Positions 8,457 to 18,131 of a stretch of 64,000 nt of DNA are shown in pieces (position 1 is the stretch's first letter; every line of letters begins with the position of its first letter). The DNA is taken from positions 18,884-82,883 of the forward strand of contig JAGHJI010000057.1 in the NCBI GenBank assembly GCA_017886765.1, given 5' to 3'. This DNA comes from Eubacterium sp. (GTDB taxonomy: Bacteria; Bacillota; Clostridia; Oscillospirales; Acutalibacteraceae). Under the pieces are notes generated by a model. That model had not been told where the DNA came from and made no database searches. It saw only the letters and a program-made list of their open reading frames with translations. Both the position numbers and the translations under genes were made by a program.

Positions 8457-9740
8457 ATGAACATTACAAGAGCGAACGGTAAGGCGGAATATGCCTTGGT
8501 GGAGAATTTAAAAAAACGCGCCGGTGAAACGGATGCGAAGATTGTTGATATTGTAAAAAATATCATTGAATCCGTCAGGGAACAGGGTGACGAGGCGGTC
8601 AGGGAGTTTACTGCCCGTTTTGACGGCGCCGTTCCCAAAAAAACGGTGATCGAGAAGGATGAACTGCAATCCTTTCTTGATATGGCGGACGATGATTTTA
8701 AGACTGCGATCATCAACGCAAAGAACAATATATACGATTTTCACAGCCGTCAGGCGCAGCAGTCCTGGATGACCACGAAAGAAAACGGTGTAATCATGGG
8801 ACAGCGTGTCAGAGGGCTGAAACGTGTGGGTATTTATGTTCCGGGCGGAACAGCGGCTTATCCATCCTCCGTGCTGATGAACGCTATACCTGCGAAAATT
8901 GCCGGAGTTGAAGAGATTATTATGGTTACGCCTCCCTCTAAGGACGGAAATCCAAATCCGGATATCATGGCCGCTGCGGCAGTTGCCGGTGTGGATAAGG
9001 TGTTCCTTGTAGGCGGAGCGCAGGCGGTTGCCGCCCTTGCGTACGGTACCGAGCGGATACCTAAAGTGGATAAGATCGTAGGTCCCGGAAACATTTTTGT
9101 TGCCACTGCCAAAAAACTGCTTTACGGCGTTGTGGATATTGATATGATTGCCGGACCGTCGGAAATACTTATCGTTGCGGACAGGAGCGCAAAGCCGGAA
9201 TTTCTTGCGGCTGACCTTATGAGCCAGGCGGAGCATGATAAGCTGGCGTCGGCAATTCTGCTCACCACCTCCTTTGATATAGCAAGAGCTACCGCAAGGG
9301 AGATAGACAGGCAGATTAAGTACCTTGTAAGACAGGAGATTATTGAGGCATCTCTAAAAGATTTCGGAGAAATCATCGTGTGTGAGAATCTTGACCAGGC
9401 GATTGATTTTGCCAATGAACTTGCGCCGGAGCATCTTGAAATGTGCGTTGAGGAACCGCTGAAATATATAGGCAGGCTGGACAACGCCGGCTCTGTATTT
9501 TTGGGCAATTATGCACCGGAGCCTCTGGGCGATTATTATGCGGGACCGAATCATGTCCTGCCCACCAGCGGTACTGCCAGATTCTTCTCCCCGCTTTCTG
9601 TGGACAGCTTTATCAAAAAGAGCTCCTTTATTTACTATACCGAAGAGGAGCTAAGAAAAGCCAAGGATGATATTATCAAGCTTGCCGATACAGAGGGATT
9701 GACAGCGCACGCCAATTCCATTAAGGTAAGGTTTGAATGA
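8457..9740 (+). CDS. hisD: Histidinol dehydrogenase
   Basis: HisD, 427 residues, the family's normal length. It is a zinc enzyme oxidising L-histidinol to L-histidine in two NAD-dependent steps. Visible family segments are GLKRVGIYVPGGTAAYPSSV, VGGAQAVAALAYGTE, DMIAGPSEILIVAD, LMSQAEHDKLA and the catalytic ELAPEHLE. The DYYAGPNHVLPTSGTARF segment towards the C terminus is also typical. It begins 16 bp after the HisZ-HisG gene with GAGG upstream and overlaps the next gene by 4 bp (ATGA), so it is co-transcribed. Confidence 0.97.
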   Translation: MNITRANGKAEYALVENLKKRAGETDAKIVDIVKNIIESVREQGDEAVREFTARFDGAVPKKTVIEKDELQSFLDMADDDFKTAIINAKNNIYDFHSRQAQQSWMTTKENGVIMGQRVRGLKRVGIYVPGGTAAYPSSVLMNAIPAKIAGVEEIIMVTPPSKDGNPNPDIMAAAAVAGVDKVFLVGGAQAVAALAYGTERIPKVDKIVGPGNIFVATAKKLLYGVVDIDMIAGPSEILIVADRSAKPEFLAADLMSQAEHDKLASAILLTTSFDIARATAREIDRQIKYLVRQEIIEASLKDFGEIIVCENLDQAIDFANELAPEHLEMCVEEPLKYIGRLDNAGSVFLGNYAPEPLGDYYAGPNHVLPTSGTARFFSPLSVDSFIKKSSFIYYTEEELRKAKDDIIKLADTEGLTAHANSIKVRFE

Positions 9741-10633
9741 GAAACATAAAAAAGCAGATACCTGCCGCGGCGGCGGTCCTTGCTGTACTGCTCATCTGTG
9801 CCGTTGCGTATTTTAACGGAGAAAGTGACAATAAAGGCGCTGCGGATGTTTCCGGTTTCCATGACGGACTGATTGTCCATTTCATTGACGTGGGGCAGGG
9901 TGACAGCGAGTTTATTGAACTTCCCGGAGGTCAGTGCATGCTGATTGACGCCGGAACACAGGATTATACCCAAACTGTTATTGATAAAATAACGGAGTAC
10001 GGCTATAGCTCTATTGATTATGTTGTTGCCACGCATCCCCATGCGGATCATATCGGCGGTATGAGCGGCGTTATTGAGAATTTTGATGTAGAAAATTTTT
10101 ATATGCCTCAGGTAACGGCCACAACAGACTGTTTTGAAGATCTGCTTGACGCTCTGACCGAAAAAGATCTGAAGATAAACAAACCCGAGGCAGGGGAAGA
10201 GATATATTCTGACAGTTTGGCAGTGATAGAATTCCTTGCTCCGGTGGGAGATAATTATAACAATCTGAATGATTATTCCGCTGTGGTAAAGATAACTTAT
10301 GGAGAAAATTCGTTTCTATTTACCGGTGACGCGGAAAAAGTGTCGGAGGATGAAATGCTTGAACGGGAATTTGATTCCCTTTCGGCAGATGTGCTTAAGG
10401 TGGGTCATCACGGTTCGGACACAGCAACCTCGGCTGATTTTTTGAATGCCGTTGATCCCGAATACGCTGTGATTTCCTGCGGCACAGGTAATTCCTACGG
10501 TCATCCCCACAGTGAAACTTTAGAAAATCTCACCGCCGCAGGAGCGGAAGTCTACCGGACCGATGAGCTGGGTACGGTTACGATTTACTGTGACGGTAAC
10601 AACGGTTTTAACATGGATTTTGAGGATAATTAA
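9737..10633 (+). CDS. Secreted ComEC/Rec2-type metallo-beta-lactamase-fold protein
   Basis: 298 residues: an N-terminal hydrophobic signal or anchor (about 8-26), then a metallo-beta-lactamase domain like the soluble domain of ComEC. Motifs are HFIDVGQGDSEFIELPG, ATHPHADHIGG (HxHxDH zinc motif), LFTGDAE and KVGHHGSDTA, with SYGHPH near the end. Such stand-alone exported proteins are common in Firmicutes; ComEC-type domains degrade DNA, but the substrate here is unknown. The ATG overlaps the hisD stop and the DUF3006 gene follows at once, so the pair sits inside the histidine operon although no histidine role is known for either. Confidence 0.85.
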   Translation: MRNIKKQIPAAAAVLAVLLICAVAYFNGESDNKGAADVSGFHDGLIVHFIDVGQGDSEFIELPGGQCMLIDAGTQDYTQTVIDKITEYGYSSIDYVVATHPHADHIGGMSGVIENFDVENFYMPQVTATTDCFEDLLDALTEKDLKINKPEAGEEIYSDSLAVIEFLAPVGDNYNNLNDYSAVVKITYGENSFLFTGDAEKVSEDEMLEREFDSLSADVLKVGHHGSDTATSADFLNAVDPEYAVISCGTGNSYGHPHSETLENLTAAGAEVYRTDELGTVTIYCDGNNGFNMDFEDN

Positions 10634-10834
10634 ATGAAATGGACTGTGGACAGAATTGAAAATCATATCGCCGTGTGCGAAACGCAAAACGGCGGTTTTT
10701 TGGATATAAAGCTGGATGCCCTGCCTAACGGCGTGAAAGAAGGCGATGTTCTGGATATTCGCGTTGACAGGGATGAAACAGAAAAAAGAAAAGAAAAAAT
10801 GAACGGACTGATGAACAGTCTGTTTAATACGTAA
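10634..10834 (+). CDS. DUF3006 domain protein
   Basis: Small 66-residue protein starting MKWTVDRIENHIAVCE, a short beta-rich domain typical of DUF3006, with an acidic and lysine-rich tail (RDETEKRKEKMNG). It starts directly after the stop of the MBL-fold gene. DUF3006 proteins commonly sit beside ComEC-like MBL proteins, which suggests a joint but unknown function. No catalytic residues can be named. Confidence 0.75.
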   Translation: MKWTVDRIENHIAVCETQNGGFLDIKLDALPNGVKEGDVLDIRVDRDETEKRKEKMNGLMNSLFNT

Positions 10835-10852
10835 AGAAGGCGGTAAGGCAAT

Positions 10853-11431
10853 ATGCGAGCAGCTGTAATAGAAAGAAACACAAAAGAAACACAGATATCC
10901 GTTGACTTGAATCTTGACGGCGGAGATGTTGAAATATCCACGGGCATAGGCTTTTTTGACCATATGCTTACTGCCTTTGCGGTTCATGGCGGTTTTGGGC
11001 TTAAGGTCAGGGTAACGGGTGATCTGGAGGTGGATACTCACCATACCGTTGAGGATACCGGAATCGCTTTGGGTATGGCGTTTAAGAAAGCGCTGGGTGA
11101 TATGAGCGGTATCGTTCGTTACGGCTCTTTTTCCGTCCCTATGGACGAGGCGCTGGCAAACTGTGTTCTGGATATCTCCAACAGACCTTTTCTTGTTTTT
11201 AAGGCCTCCTTTGAGCAGGAACTCTGCGGAGATTATGAAACCTGCGTTACGGAAGAATTTTTCAGAGCCTTTGCCATGAACGCCTGTATAACGCTGCATA
11301 TCTCCGTGCCTTACGGAGCCAACGCGCACCATGAGATTGAGGCTGTATTTAAAGCGGTGGCGCACGCTATGAAAATTGCCGTAAGCAAAAATCAGGACGG
11401 ATCCGTTCTGTCAACAAAAGGAGTTCTTTAA
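10853..11431 (+). CDS. hisB: Imidazoleglycerol-phosphate dehydratase
   Basis: HisB, 192 residues, monofunctional form without the histidinol-phosphatase domain. It dehydrates imidazole glycerol phosphate to imidazole acetol phosphate using Mn2+. Metal-binding histidines are visible in FFDHML, DTHHTVEDTGIALG and GANAHHEIEAVFKA. The SD (AAGGCGGTAAGG) is upstream, and the stop overlaps the hisA start by one base. It lies 18 bp after the DUF3006 gene, so the histidine genes resume here. The separate histidinol phosphatase the pathway needs is not in this window. Confidence 0.97.
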   Translation: MRAAVIERNTKETQISVDLNLDGGDVEISTGIGFFDHMLTAFAVHGGFGLKVRVTGDLEVDTHHTVEDTGIALGMAFKKALGDMSGIVRYGSFSVPMDEALANCVLDISNRPFLVFKASFEQELCGDYETCVTEEFFRAFAMNACITLHISVPYGANAHHEIEAVFKAVAHAMKIAVSKNQDGSVLSTKGVL

Positions 11432-12144
11432 TGATTATTTTTCCTGCCATTGATATAATAGACGGCAAGCCGGTGCGGCTTTACAAGGGCGATTTTTCCA
11501 CTGCCCAGCAGGTTGCCGACGACGCGCTGGAAACCGCAATGCGCTTTGTTCAGTCAGGCTGTCAGTGGGTGCATATGGTGGACCTTGACGGCTCGCTGAA
11601 AAAGGAGCCTGTTAATGCGTCTGCCTTTATTTCCGTTGCCAAAGAAACCCCCCTTAAGGTGGAACTGGGCGGCGGAATACGCACCATGAAGGATATAGAT
11701 TTTTATGTCAATAACGGTATAAGCAGAGTGATCCTCGGCTCCGTCGCTCTTAAAAATCCCGAGCTTGTAAAAGAAGCGGTAAAGGAATTCGGCGACGTGA
11801 TAGCCGTGGGTATCGACGCGAAAAACGGATTTGCCGCCGCTGAAGGCTGGGTGGAAAGCAGTCAGGTCTATTTTACCGACCTGGCGAAGCAGATGGAAAG
11901 CGCAGGCGTAAAAACGATCATCTATACGGACATTGGCAGGGACGGTACCCTGTCCGGTCCAAACATGGAACAGCTTACTGAAATAAACAATGCCGTTTCC
12001 TGTAATATTACGGCGTCAGGCGGTGTGACAGACATGAAGGATATCACTGCCCTGCGTGACAAAGGCTTATACGGCGCTATATGCGGCAAAAGTATATATC
12101 AGGGAACGCTGGATCTGACTGAAGCGGTGGAGGCTTGCAGATGA
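11431..12144 (+). CDS. hisA: ProFAR isomerase (phosphoribosylformimino-AICAR-phosphate isomerase)
   Basis: HisA, 237 residues, a single TIM barrel that performs the Amadori rearrangement of ProFAR to PRFAR. The two catalytic aspartates are in FPAIDIIDG near the N terminus and in [15 protein letters not shown] in the second half. The phosphate-binding loops ELGGGIR and TASGGV are also present. It overlaps hisB by one base and hisI by four. In most bacteria hisF and hisH flank hisA; neither is here. Confidence 0.96.
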   Translation: MIIFPAIDIIDGKPVRLYKGDFSTAQQVADDALETAMRFVQSGCQWVHMVDLDGSLKKEPVNASAFISVAKETPLKVELGGGIRTMKDIDFYVNNGISRVILGSVALKNPELVKEAVKEFGDVIAVGIDAKNGFAAAEGWVESSQVYFTDLAKQMESAGVKTIIYTDIGRDGTLSGPNMEQLTEINNAVSCNITASGGVTDMKDITALRDKGLYGAICGKSIYQGTLDLTEAVEACR

Positions 12145-12464
12145 TGGATATAGATATAGAAAAATATTTTAAAAAGGCGGATTTGCTTCCTGCGATCATC
12201 CAGGAAGAGTCAACCGGAGAAGTTCTTATGCTTGCCTATATGAACAGGGAGTCGCTGAAAAAGACACTTGAAACGGGGTATACCTGGTTTTATTCACGTT
12301 CCAGGCAGGAGCTTTGGAATAAGGGTGCCACCTCCGGTCACCTGCAGAAGATTGTGTCCATTCACGGCGACTGTGATGATGATACACTTCTGGTTAAAGT
12401 TATCCAAACAGGTGCCGCCTGTCATACCGGCAGTCATTCCTGTTTCTTTAATAAAATTATGTAA
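12141..12464 (+). CDS. hisI: Phosphoribosyl-AMP cyclohydrolase
   Basis: HisI, about 107 residues, opens the adenine ring of phosphoribosyl-AMP. It shows [27 protein letters not shown], the metal-binding [11 protein letters not shown], and the zinc cysteines of [15 protein letters not shown] 12141 is chosen because it gives an ATGA overlap with the hisA stop and lies seven bases after GGAGG (12129-12133). The cyclohydrolase and pyrophosphohydrolase activities are separate proteins here, not the HisIE fusion. Confidence 0.95.
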   Translation: MMDIDIEKYFKKADLLPAIIQEESTGEVLMLAYMNRESLKKTLETGYTWFYSRSRQELWNKGATSGHLQKIVSIHGDCDDDTLLVKVIQTGAACHTGSHSCFFNKIM

Positions 12465-12500
12465 ACGGAATCAACCGCATAGAATAGACAAGGAGGACTT

Positions 12501-12824
12501 ATGGATTATATTAAAAACGAATATCAGATCATACTTGACAGAAAAGACGCGCAGCAGGAGGGTTCTTACACCTGTTATCTTTTTGAGCAGGGTATTGATA
12601 AGATACTGAAAAAAGTCGGCGAGGAATGTACGGAAATGGTCATTGCCGCCAAGAATAATAATAAAGAGGAAACGGTGTATGAAATAACCGACCTGATCTA
12701 TCATACCCTTGTTATGATGGCGAATCAGGGAATCACGCCTGAGGATATTGAGGCGGAGCTTGAAAAGAGAGCCGCCAAAGCGGGCAATCTGAAAAAATTT
12801 CATGTGGTAGATAAGAATACATAA
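12501..12824 (+). CDS. hisE: Phosphoribosyl-ATP pyrophosphohydrolase
   Basis: HisE, 107 residues, a MazG-like all-alpha pyrophosphohydrolase that converts phosphoribosyl-ATP to phosphoribosyl-AMP. The metal-binding signature EECTEMVIAAKNNN followed by YEITDLIYHTLVMM is clear. A strong SD (AAGGAGG) lies upstream. It is the last recognised histidine gene; its stop overlaps the recJ start (TAATG), so recJ and the genes after it may be read from the his promoter. Confidence 0.95.
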   Translation: MDYIKNEYQIILDRKDAQQEGSYTCYLFEQGIDKILKKVGEECTEMVIAAKNNNKEETVYEITDLIYHTLVMMANQGITPEDIEAELEKRAAKAGNLKKFHVVDKNT

Positions 12825-14857
12825 TGACGCATAAAAAGTGGATCGTTGCCGATGCTGATAAGGAAAAGGCGTCGCTTTTGAGTGAAAAACTGAATATAGA
12901 CCCGTTTATCGCTTTCCTCCTTGTATCAAGAGGAATCGACGACGAGTTGTCCGCCTCTGATTTTCTGACGGCGGGATGCGCTTTTACCTCGCCTTATTCA
13001 TTGAAAGATATGGATAAGGCTGTTTCCCGTATTAACGCCGCCCTTGAAAACGGTGAAAAGATTTGTATTTACGGTGACTATGACTGCGACGGCGTAACTT
13101 CCACCGCTCTCTTATATTCTTTTTTTGAAAGCGTCGGCGCGGATGTTACATACTTTATACCCAACCGGTTAACAGACGGCTACGGTATGAATATATCCGC
13201 CATTGATAGGATAAAAGCCCGGGGAACAGATCTGATTATAACCGTTGATAACGGCATATCGGCCATGGATGAGGCGGAGTATGTATACGCCCTGGGTATG
13301 GAACTGATTGTAACGGACCATCATCAGATAGGGGAGACTCTACCCAGAGCCTGCGCGGTAATCAATCCCCACAGACAAGACAATAATATAAAATTCCGCG
13401 ATTTTGCCGGTGTGGGCGTTGCTTTTAAGCTTGCCTGCGCCCTCTATGACGGTGATATCAGCGATATGCTTGAGCAGTACGCAGACCTTGTGGCCATCGG
13501 AACGATAGGAGATATCGTCCCTCTGAGAAATGAAAACAGAGGATTCGTAAGGGCCGGGCTTGAGCTGATCAATCAGAATGCAAGAATAGGAATAGAAGCT
13601 CTCCGTCAGGCAGCCGGTAATAACGATTCGGACTTGAATTCTGTTGACGTTGCTTTTCAGTTGTGTCCGCGTATCAATGCCGCCGGCAGAATGGATACGG
13701 CCGTAAAGGCGGTGGAGCTTCTGATCAGCGATGATTATGAGGACGCGCGCTTTAAGGCGGAGCAGCTAAATATTGAGAATAACCACAGGCACGAAGTGGA
13801 GTCAAATATTGCCGACGATATACGAGAAATCGTTTCTTCCGATCCCTCGCTTACGGACCAGAGGGTCATTGTTATTTCAGGCAAAAATTATCATCACGGA
13901 GTTATCGGCATCGTTGCCTCCCATCTCGTTTCCACCTACGGAAAGCCGGCTATCGTCATCGGTATTGACGATGACGGAAAATGCACGGGCTCGGCAAGGA
14001 GTATTGACGGCTTTAATATCTATGACGCGATTTCCTCCTGCTCGGATATGCTCACCCATTTCGGCGGTCATCCGCTGGCGGCGGGACTCGGTATAGAGGC
14101 GCAGGATATTGACCGGTTCAGAAAGCGTATCAATGAATACGCTTTGTCTCAGTATCCGGTCATGCCGCCGCAGTGTCTCAGACTGGACTGTAAGCTGTCG
14201 CCCTTTTATCTGAATACCGATTTGGTGGATAATCTGGCGGCGCTGGAGCCATACGGCGCAGATAATCCCCAGCCCGTTTTCGGACTGTTCAACGTAAAGC
14301 TTATGAACGTCAGCTCCATAGGCGACGGAAAGCATATCCGCATAGAGGTACAGAAAAAAGGAAAGAATTTCAGAATCGTTAAATTCCAGACCGCTATTGA
14401 CGATTTCCCTTATAAATCAGGCGATTTGCTGGATATTGCCATAAAGGTTTCAAAAAATTATTATAACGGAAAATATTATCTGTCCATCAGAGCCGAAGAT
14501 ATTCGGCTCAACGGAATTGACGATGATAAATATTTTAAGCAAAAAAATGCGTATGAGCTTTTCAGATGCGGATATGATACGGACGAAGTCATGTATCCTG
14601 ACAGAAATACTTTTGCGCTTATATACAGATTTCTGAAGCAAAATGCCGACCGGAGCTATGGCGTGGACGATCTGTACTTCGCTATGAAACAGTCGGTAAC
14701 TTACGGTCAGCTATCCTTTGCCATAGACGCTTTTTGTGAAACGGGAATCGTCAGCATTAAAAAGGACAGAATTTTGCTGAACAAAACCCAGGGCAAGGCT
14801 GATCTGGAAGACACGAACGTAATGAAAACCCTGAAGGGAAGGCTTAATATTGAGTGA
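12824..14857 (+). CDS. recJ: Single-stranded-DNA-specific exonuclease RecJ
   Basis: RecJ, 677 residues, a 5'-3' exonuclease on single-stranded DNA acting in recombination and mismatch or base-excision repair. The DHH phosphoesterase motifs are in order: YGDYDCDGVTSTALL near residue 84, ITVDNGIS, VTDHHQIGE and CPRINAAGRMD. They are followed by the DHHA1 motif FGGHPLAAGL and an OB-fold region. The C-terminal extension (about 560-677) is typical of longer Firmicutes RecJ. It overlaps the next gene by 8 bp. Confidence 0.95.
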   Translation: MTHKKWIVADADKEKASLLSEKLNIDPFIAFLLVSRGIDDELSASDFLTAGCAFTSPYSLKDMDKAVSRINAALENGEKICIYGDYDCDGVTSTALLYSFFESVGADVTYFIPNRLTDGYGMNISAIDRIKARGTDLIITVDNGISAMDEAEYVYALGMELIVTDHHQIGETLPRACAVINPHRQDNNIKFRDFAGVGVAFKLACALYDGDISDMLEQYADLVAIGTIGDIVPLRNENRGFVRAGLELINQNARIGIEALRQAAGNNDSDLNSVDVAFQLCPRINAAGRMDTAVKAVELLISDDYEDARFKAEQLNIENNHRHEVESNIADDIREIVSSDPSLTDQRVIVISGKNYHHGVIGIVASHLVSTYGKPAIVIGIDDDGKCTGSARSIDGFNIYDAISSCSDMLTHFGGHPLAAGLGIEAQDIDRFRKRINEYALSQYPVMPPQCLRLDCKLSPFYLNTDLVDNLAALEPYGADNPQPVFGLFNVKLMNVSSIGDGKHIRIEVQKKGKNFRIVKFQTAIDDFPYKSGDLLDIAIKVSKNYYNGKYYLSIRAEDIRLNGIDDDKYFKQKNAYELFRCGYDTDEVMYPDRNTFALIYRFLKQNADRSYGVDDLYFAMKQSVTYGQLSFAIDAFCETGIVSIKKDRILLNKTQGKADLEDTNVMKTLKGRLNIE

Positions 14858-17054
14858 CACGGTTTATAATGAGGAATACGACGACGGCTTCAAGGCGTTC
14901 TTTGAAGAAGTAAAAAAGAATCCTCAGTATGATTACAAAAAAATAGAGAAGGCATATAACCTGGCGCGTGACGCGCATAAGAATCAGCGCAGGCGTTCGG
15001 GTGAGCCGTATATTATGCACCCAGTCGCCGTGGCGAAAATCCTTTTTTCTTTCGGCATGGATAACGAGTGTATTATCGGCGCGCTTCTTCACGATGTTGT
15101 GGAGGATACCGAATATAACATTGATTATATAAAAAGGGAATTCGGCGACGAGGTGGCGCTGCTTGTTGACGGTGTAACCAAGCTGGGACAGATCCCCCTT
15201 TCCACCAGGGAAGAGGTGCAGGCGGAGAATATCCGTAAAATGTTCATTGCAATGAATGAGGATATCAGAGTTATCATTATCAAGCTCTGTGACCGCCTTC
15301 ATAATATGCGTACGGCAAAATTCTGGCCGGAATACAAGCAGCGCGAAAAAAGTCTGGAGACTCTTGAAATCTACGCTCCCATTGCCCATCGTCTCGGTAT
15401 CCGTCCGATTAAAGAGGAGCTGGAGGACTTAGCGATTTATTATCTTGACCCTATCGCTTATAAGGAAATAGAGAAAAACCTCTCTATGAAGAAAGAGCAG
15501 GGTGAAAAATTCCTGAAAGATATCACACAGCAGATCAGCGATAAGATCACGCCTGTTATGGATCATGTGCAGATCACCTCCCGCGTTAAATCCGTTCACG
15601 GTATTTTCCGCAAAGTGTATATCAAGGGCAAGAATTTTGAGCAGATCTTTGATATTTACGCGGTAAGGATCATAGTGGATTCTATGATAGACTGTTATAA
15701 TGCGCTTGGTATCGTTCACGATATGTTCCAGCCGATACCCGGCAGATTCAAGGATTATATATCCATGCCGAAGCCGAATATGTACCAGTCCCTGCATACG
15801 ACGGTTCTGAGTAAATCCGGCATCCCCTTTGAAATTCAGATACGTACCTGGGAAATGCACCGCACTGCGGAATATGGTATCGCCGCTCACTGGAAGTATA
15901 AGCTGGGCAAGGGCGGCAAGGACAGAATGGACAACCAGCTGGAATGGGTCCACCGCATACTGGAGGCCGGTAATGAAACGGAAAATGCCGAAGAACTCGT
16001 ACAGAACATCAAGGGCGACCTTTCAGTTGAGGAGGTATATGTGTTCACCCCCAGAGGTGATGTAAAATCGCTTCCAAAGGGCTCCACTGTTATTGATTTC
16101 GCGTATGCCATTCATTCCGAGGTCGGAAACAAAATGGTAGGCGCAAAGGTAAACGGCAAAATCGTCAATCTTGACTACCAGGTAAAGACCGGAGAGATTG
16201 TGGAGATTTTGACCTCCAACCAGCAGGGAAAGGGTCCCAGCCGTGACTGGCTGAATATTGTTAAAACCGGCGAGTCAAGGAGCAAAATACGTTCCTGGTT
16301 CAAAAAGGAAAAACGTGAAGAAAATATTATTAACGGCAGAAATGAGGTGGAGCGCGAGCTTAAGCGCAATTTTATCCGCCTTGATTCCGAACAGTATGAA
16401 AAGTTTTTAAAGAGAATCGCTCAGCGTCAGCACTTTGAAGAGATAGACGATTTTTATGCGGCGGTGGGTTACGGCGGTATTCAGATCACCAGGCTCATGC
16501 CCGGAATCAAAGATGAATATAACCGCAACTGGAAGCCGAAGGAGACCGCTCCTCCCAAGCCGGTTCTGAATATTGAGGAAAATACGTCATCTAAAAATTC
16601 AAACGGCGTTGTGGTTGAGGGCATTGATAACTGTCTTATCAAAATGGCACGCTGCTGTTCGCCTGTTCCCGGCGAGCCGATTATCGGCTTTATAAACCGC
16701 GGTACCGGACTGACCGTTCACAGACGGGACTGTGTGAACGTGCCTGCGGATATCTCTCTTTCCTCTGAGCCCGAGCGCTGGGTAAAGTGCCACTGGGACG
16801 GAAATGTGGAGGTGGAGGCAAGGTCCACCATTGACGTTTACGCCATTGACCGTGACGGCGTTGTGCTGGATATTACTACAAAAATGGCCAATGCCCACGT
16901 TAAGATCCATTCCATAAACGCAAGGCCTATCAATGAAGGCAATTGTCTTACAACGATGACGGTTTCCGTCAATTCCAAGGAGCATCTTGAAAGTATATTA
17001 AAACTCCTCAGAAAGGTTGACGGCGTTTATCATATTGAAAGGAGCGGCGGCTGA
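14850..17054 (+). CDS. relA: Bifunctional (p)ppGpp synthetase/hydrolase (RelA/SpoT, Rsh)
   Basis: Long RSH protein of 734 residues controlling the stringent response. Order: HD hydrolase domain (HPVAVAKIL, LLHDVVEDTEY), synthetase domain (YAVRIIVDS; RFKDYISMPKPNMYQSLHTTV, where the RFKD form is typical of bifunctional enzymes rather than the ExDD of RelA-only proteins), TGS domain (VEEVYVFTPRGD...DFAYAIHSEVG), the zinc-finger segment ARCCSPVPG, and a C-terminal ACT domain. The start is TTG 14850 behind GGGAAGG, overlapping recJ by 8 bp. Gene order relA-dtd-MBL-hemZ is common in clostridia. Confidence 0.95.
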   Translation: MSDTVYNEEYDDGFKAFFEEVKKNPQYDYKKIEKAYNLARDAHKNQRRRSGEPYIMHPVAVAKILFSFGMDNECIIGALLHDVVEDTEYNIDYIKREFGDEVALLVDGVTKLGQIPLSTREEVQAENIRKMFIAMNEDIRVIIIKLCDRLHNMRTAKFWPEYKQREKSLETLEIYAPIAHRLGIRPIKEELEDLAIYYLDPIAYKEIEKNLSMKKEQGEKFLKDITQQISDKITPVMDHVQITSRVKSVHGIFRKVYIKGKNFEQIFDIYAVRIIVDSMIDCYNALGIVHDMFQPIPGRFKDYISMPKPNMYQSLHTTVLSKSGIPFEIQIRTWEMHRTAEYGIAAHWKYKLGKGGKDRMDNQLEWVHRILEAGNETENAEELVQNIKGDLSVEEVYVFTPRGDVKSLPKGSTVIDFAYAIHSEVGNKMVGAKVNGKIVNLDYQVKTGEIVEILTSNQQGKGPSRDWLNIVKTGESRSKIRSWFKKEKREENIINGRNEVERELKRNFIRLDSEQYEKFLKRIAQRQHFEEIDDFYAAVGYGGIQITRLMPGIKDEYNRNWKPKETAPPKPVLNIEENTSSKNSNGVVVEGIDNCLIKMARCCSPVPGEPIIGFINRGTGLTVHRRDCVNVPADISLSSEPERWVKCHWDGNVEVEARSTIDVYAIDRDGVVLDITTKMANAHVKIHSINARPINEGNCLTTMTVSVNSKEHLESILKLLRKVDGVYHIERSGG

Positions 17055-17503
17055 TGAAAGCGGTAATACAAAGGGTTTCCCATTCCTGTGTTGTCATTGA
17101 TTCTGTAGAAAAGGGCAGTATCGGGAAGGGGCTTATGGTGCTTCTGGGCGTGGAGCAGGGCGATACCCAGGCGGACGCAGATAAGCTTATAAAGAAGATT
17201 CCTCTCCTGCGTATTTTTGAGGACGAAAACGGAAAAATGAATCTTTCCTGCCTGGATATCGACGGTGAGATTTTAGTCATTTCTCAGTTTACGCTCTGCG
17301 CCGATTGTTCCCACGGCAGACGTCCGAGTTTTATTCATTCGGCGCCGCCGGATATTGCGAATCAGCTCTATCTGTATTTTGTTGACGGACTGAAACATTC
17401 GGGAGTAAAAAAGGTGGATACCGGTGAGTTCGGCGCTGATATGAAGGTGTCGCTTTTAAATGACGGACCGGTTACGATTATATTAAACAGTAGGGATTTG
17501 TGA
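17054..17503 (+). CDS. dtd: D-aminoacyl-tRNA deacylase
   Basis: Dtd, 149 residues. It hydrolyses D-aminoacyl-tRNA (and glycyl-tRNA-Ala) and so protects translation. The catalytic SQFTLCAD motif and the C-terminal NDGPVT motif, which forms the cross-subunit Gly-cisPro site, are both present. It overlaps relA by one base and the next gene's region by a few, indicating a tight operon. Confidence 0.95.
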   Translation: MKAVIQRVSHSCVVIDSVEKGSIGKGLMVLLGVEQGDTQADADKLIKKIPLLRIFEDENGKMNLSCLDIDGEILVISQFTLCADCSHGRRPSFIHSAPPDIANQLYLYFVDGLKHSGVKKVDTGEFGADMKVSLLNDGPVTIILNSRDL

Positions 17504-17505
17504 TT

Positions 17506-18120
17506 ATGCTTGATGTAAAATATGATGTTTTTGGCAGTCTGCAAAATAATTGTTATCTGATAACGGATACTGCCACAGGCAAATCTGCTTTGGTTGACTG
17601 CACCGAGAGCAGCGAAAAAATGAAGGATTTTATAGGCTCGGCGCAGCTTGAATATATTTTGCTGACCCACGGGCATTTTGACCATATCGGCGGTGTAAAA
17701 GCTGTTAAAGAGCTTACCGGCGCGAAAGTCGTTATCAGCCGTGAGGATGAGCCGATGCTCTCCTCCTCCAAGGCAAGTCTTGCCGCGTTTACGGGAAATC
17801 ATCAAAATAATACCGCAGCCGATGTCATCATCAGCGACGGGGATAAAATACCGCTTGGTGAAAGTGTGATTACTGTTCTTGCGACACCCGGTCATACTAA
17901 GGGCGGAGTGTGCTATTTGTGCGCAGATAAGCTTTTTACCGGCGACACGCTGTTTTTCTGCTCCTGCGGACGCACTGATTTTCCCGGCGGCTCATCGGCG
18001 CAGATGCTTGCCAGCCTGAAAAAACTGGCGGACTTGCCGGGAAATTATACCGTATATCCGGGACACGACAGAATATCCAGTCTGGATTTTGAGCGGTCAA
18101 ACAATCCTTATATGAAATAG
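17506..18120 (+). CDS. MBL-fold hydrolase (glyoxalase II-like)
   Basis: About 204 residues. Metal-binding motifs are LTHGHFDHIGG, ATPGHTKGG, FTGDTLF and a C-terminal YPGHD, the full glyoxalase-II-like set for two metals. These small proteins are widespread in Firmicutes and often annotated as hydroxyacylglutathione hydrolase-like; the substrate is unknown. ATG 17506 is preferred because AGGGA lies nine bases upstream; GTG 17500 overlapping the dtd stop is the alternative. The position between dtd and hemZ is conserved in clostridia. Confidence 0.88.
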   Translation: MLDVKYDVFGSLQNNCYLITDTATGKSALVDCTESSEKMKDFIGSAQLEYILLTHGHFDHIGGVKAVKELTGAKVVISREDEPMLSSSKASLAAFTGNHQNNTAADVIISDGDKIPLGESVITVLATPGHTKGGVCYLCADKLFTGDTLFFCSCGRTDFPGGSSAQMLASLKKLADLPGNYTVYPGHDRISSLDFERSNNPYMK

Positions 18121-18131
18121 GAATATAGCTT

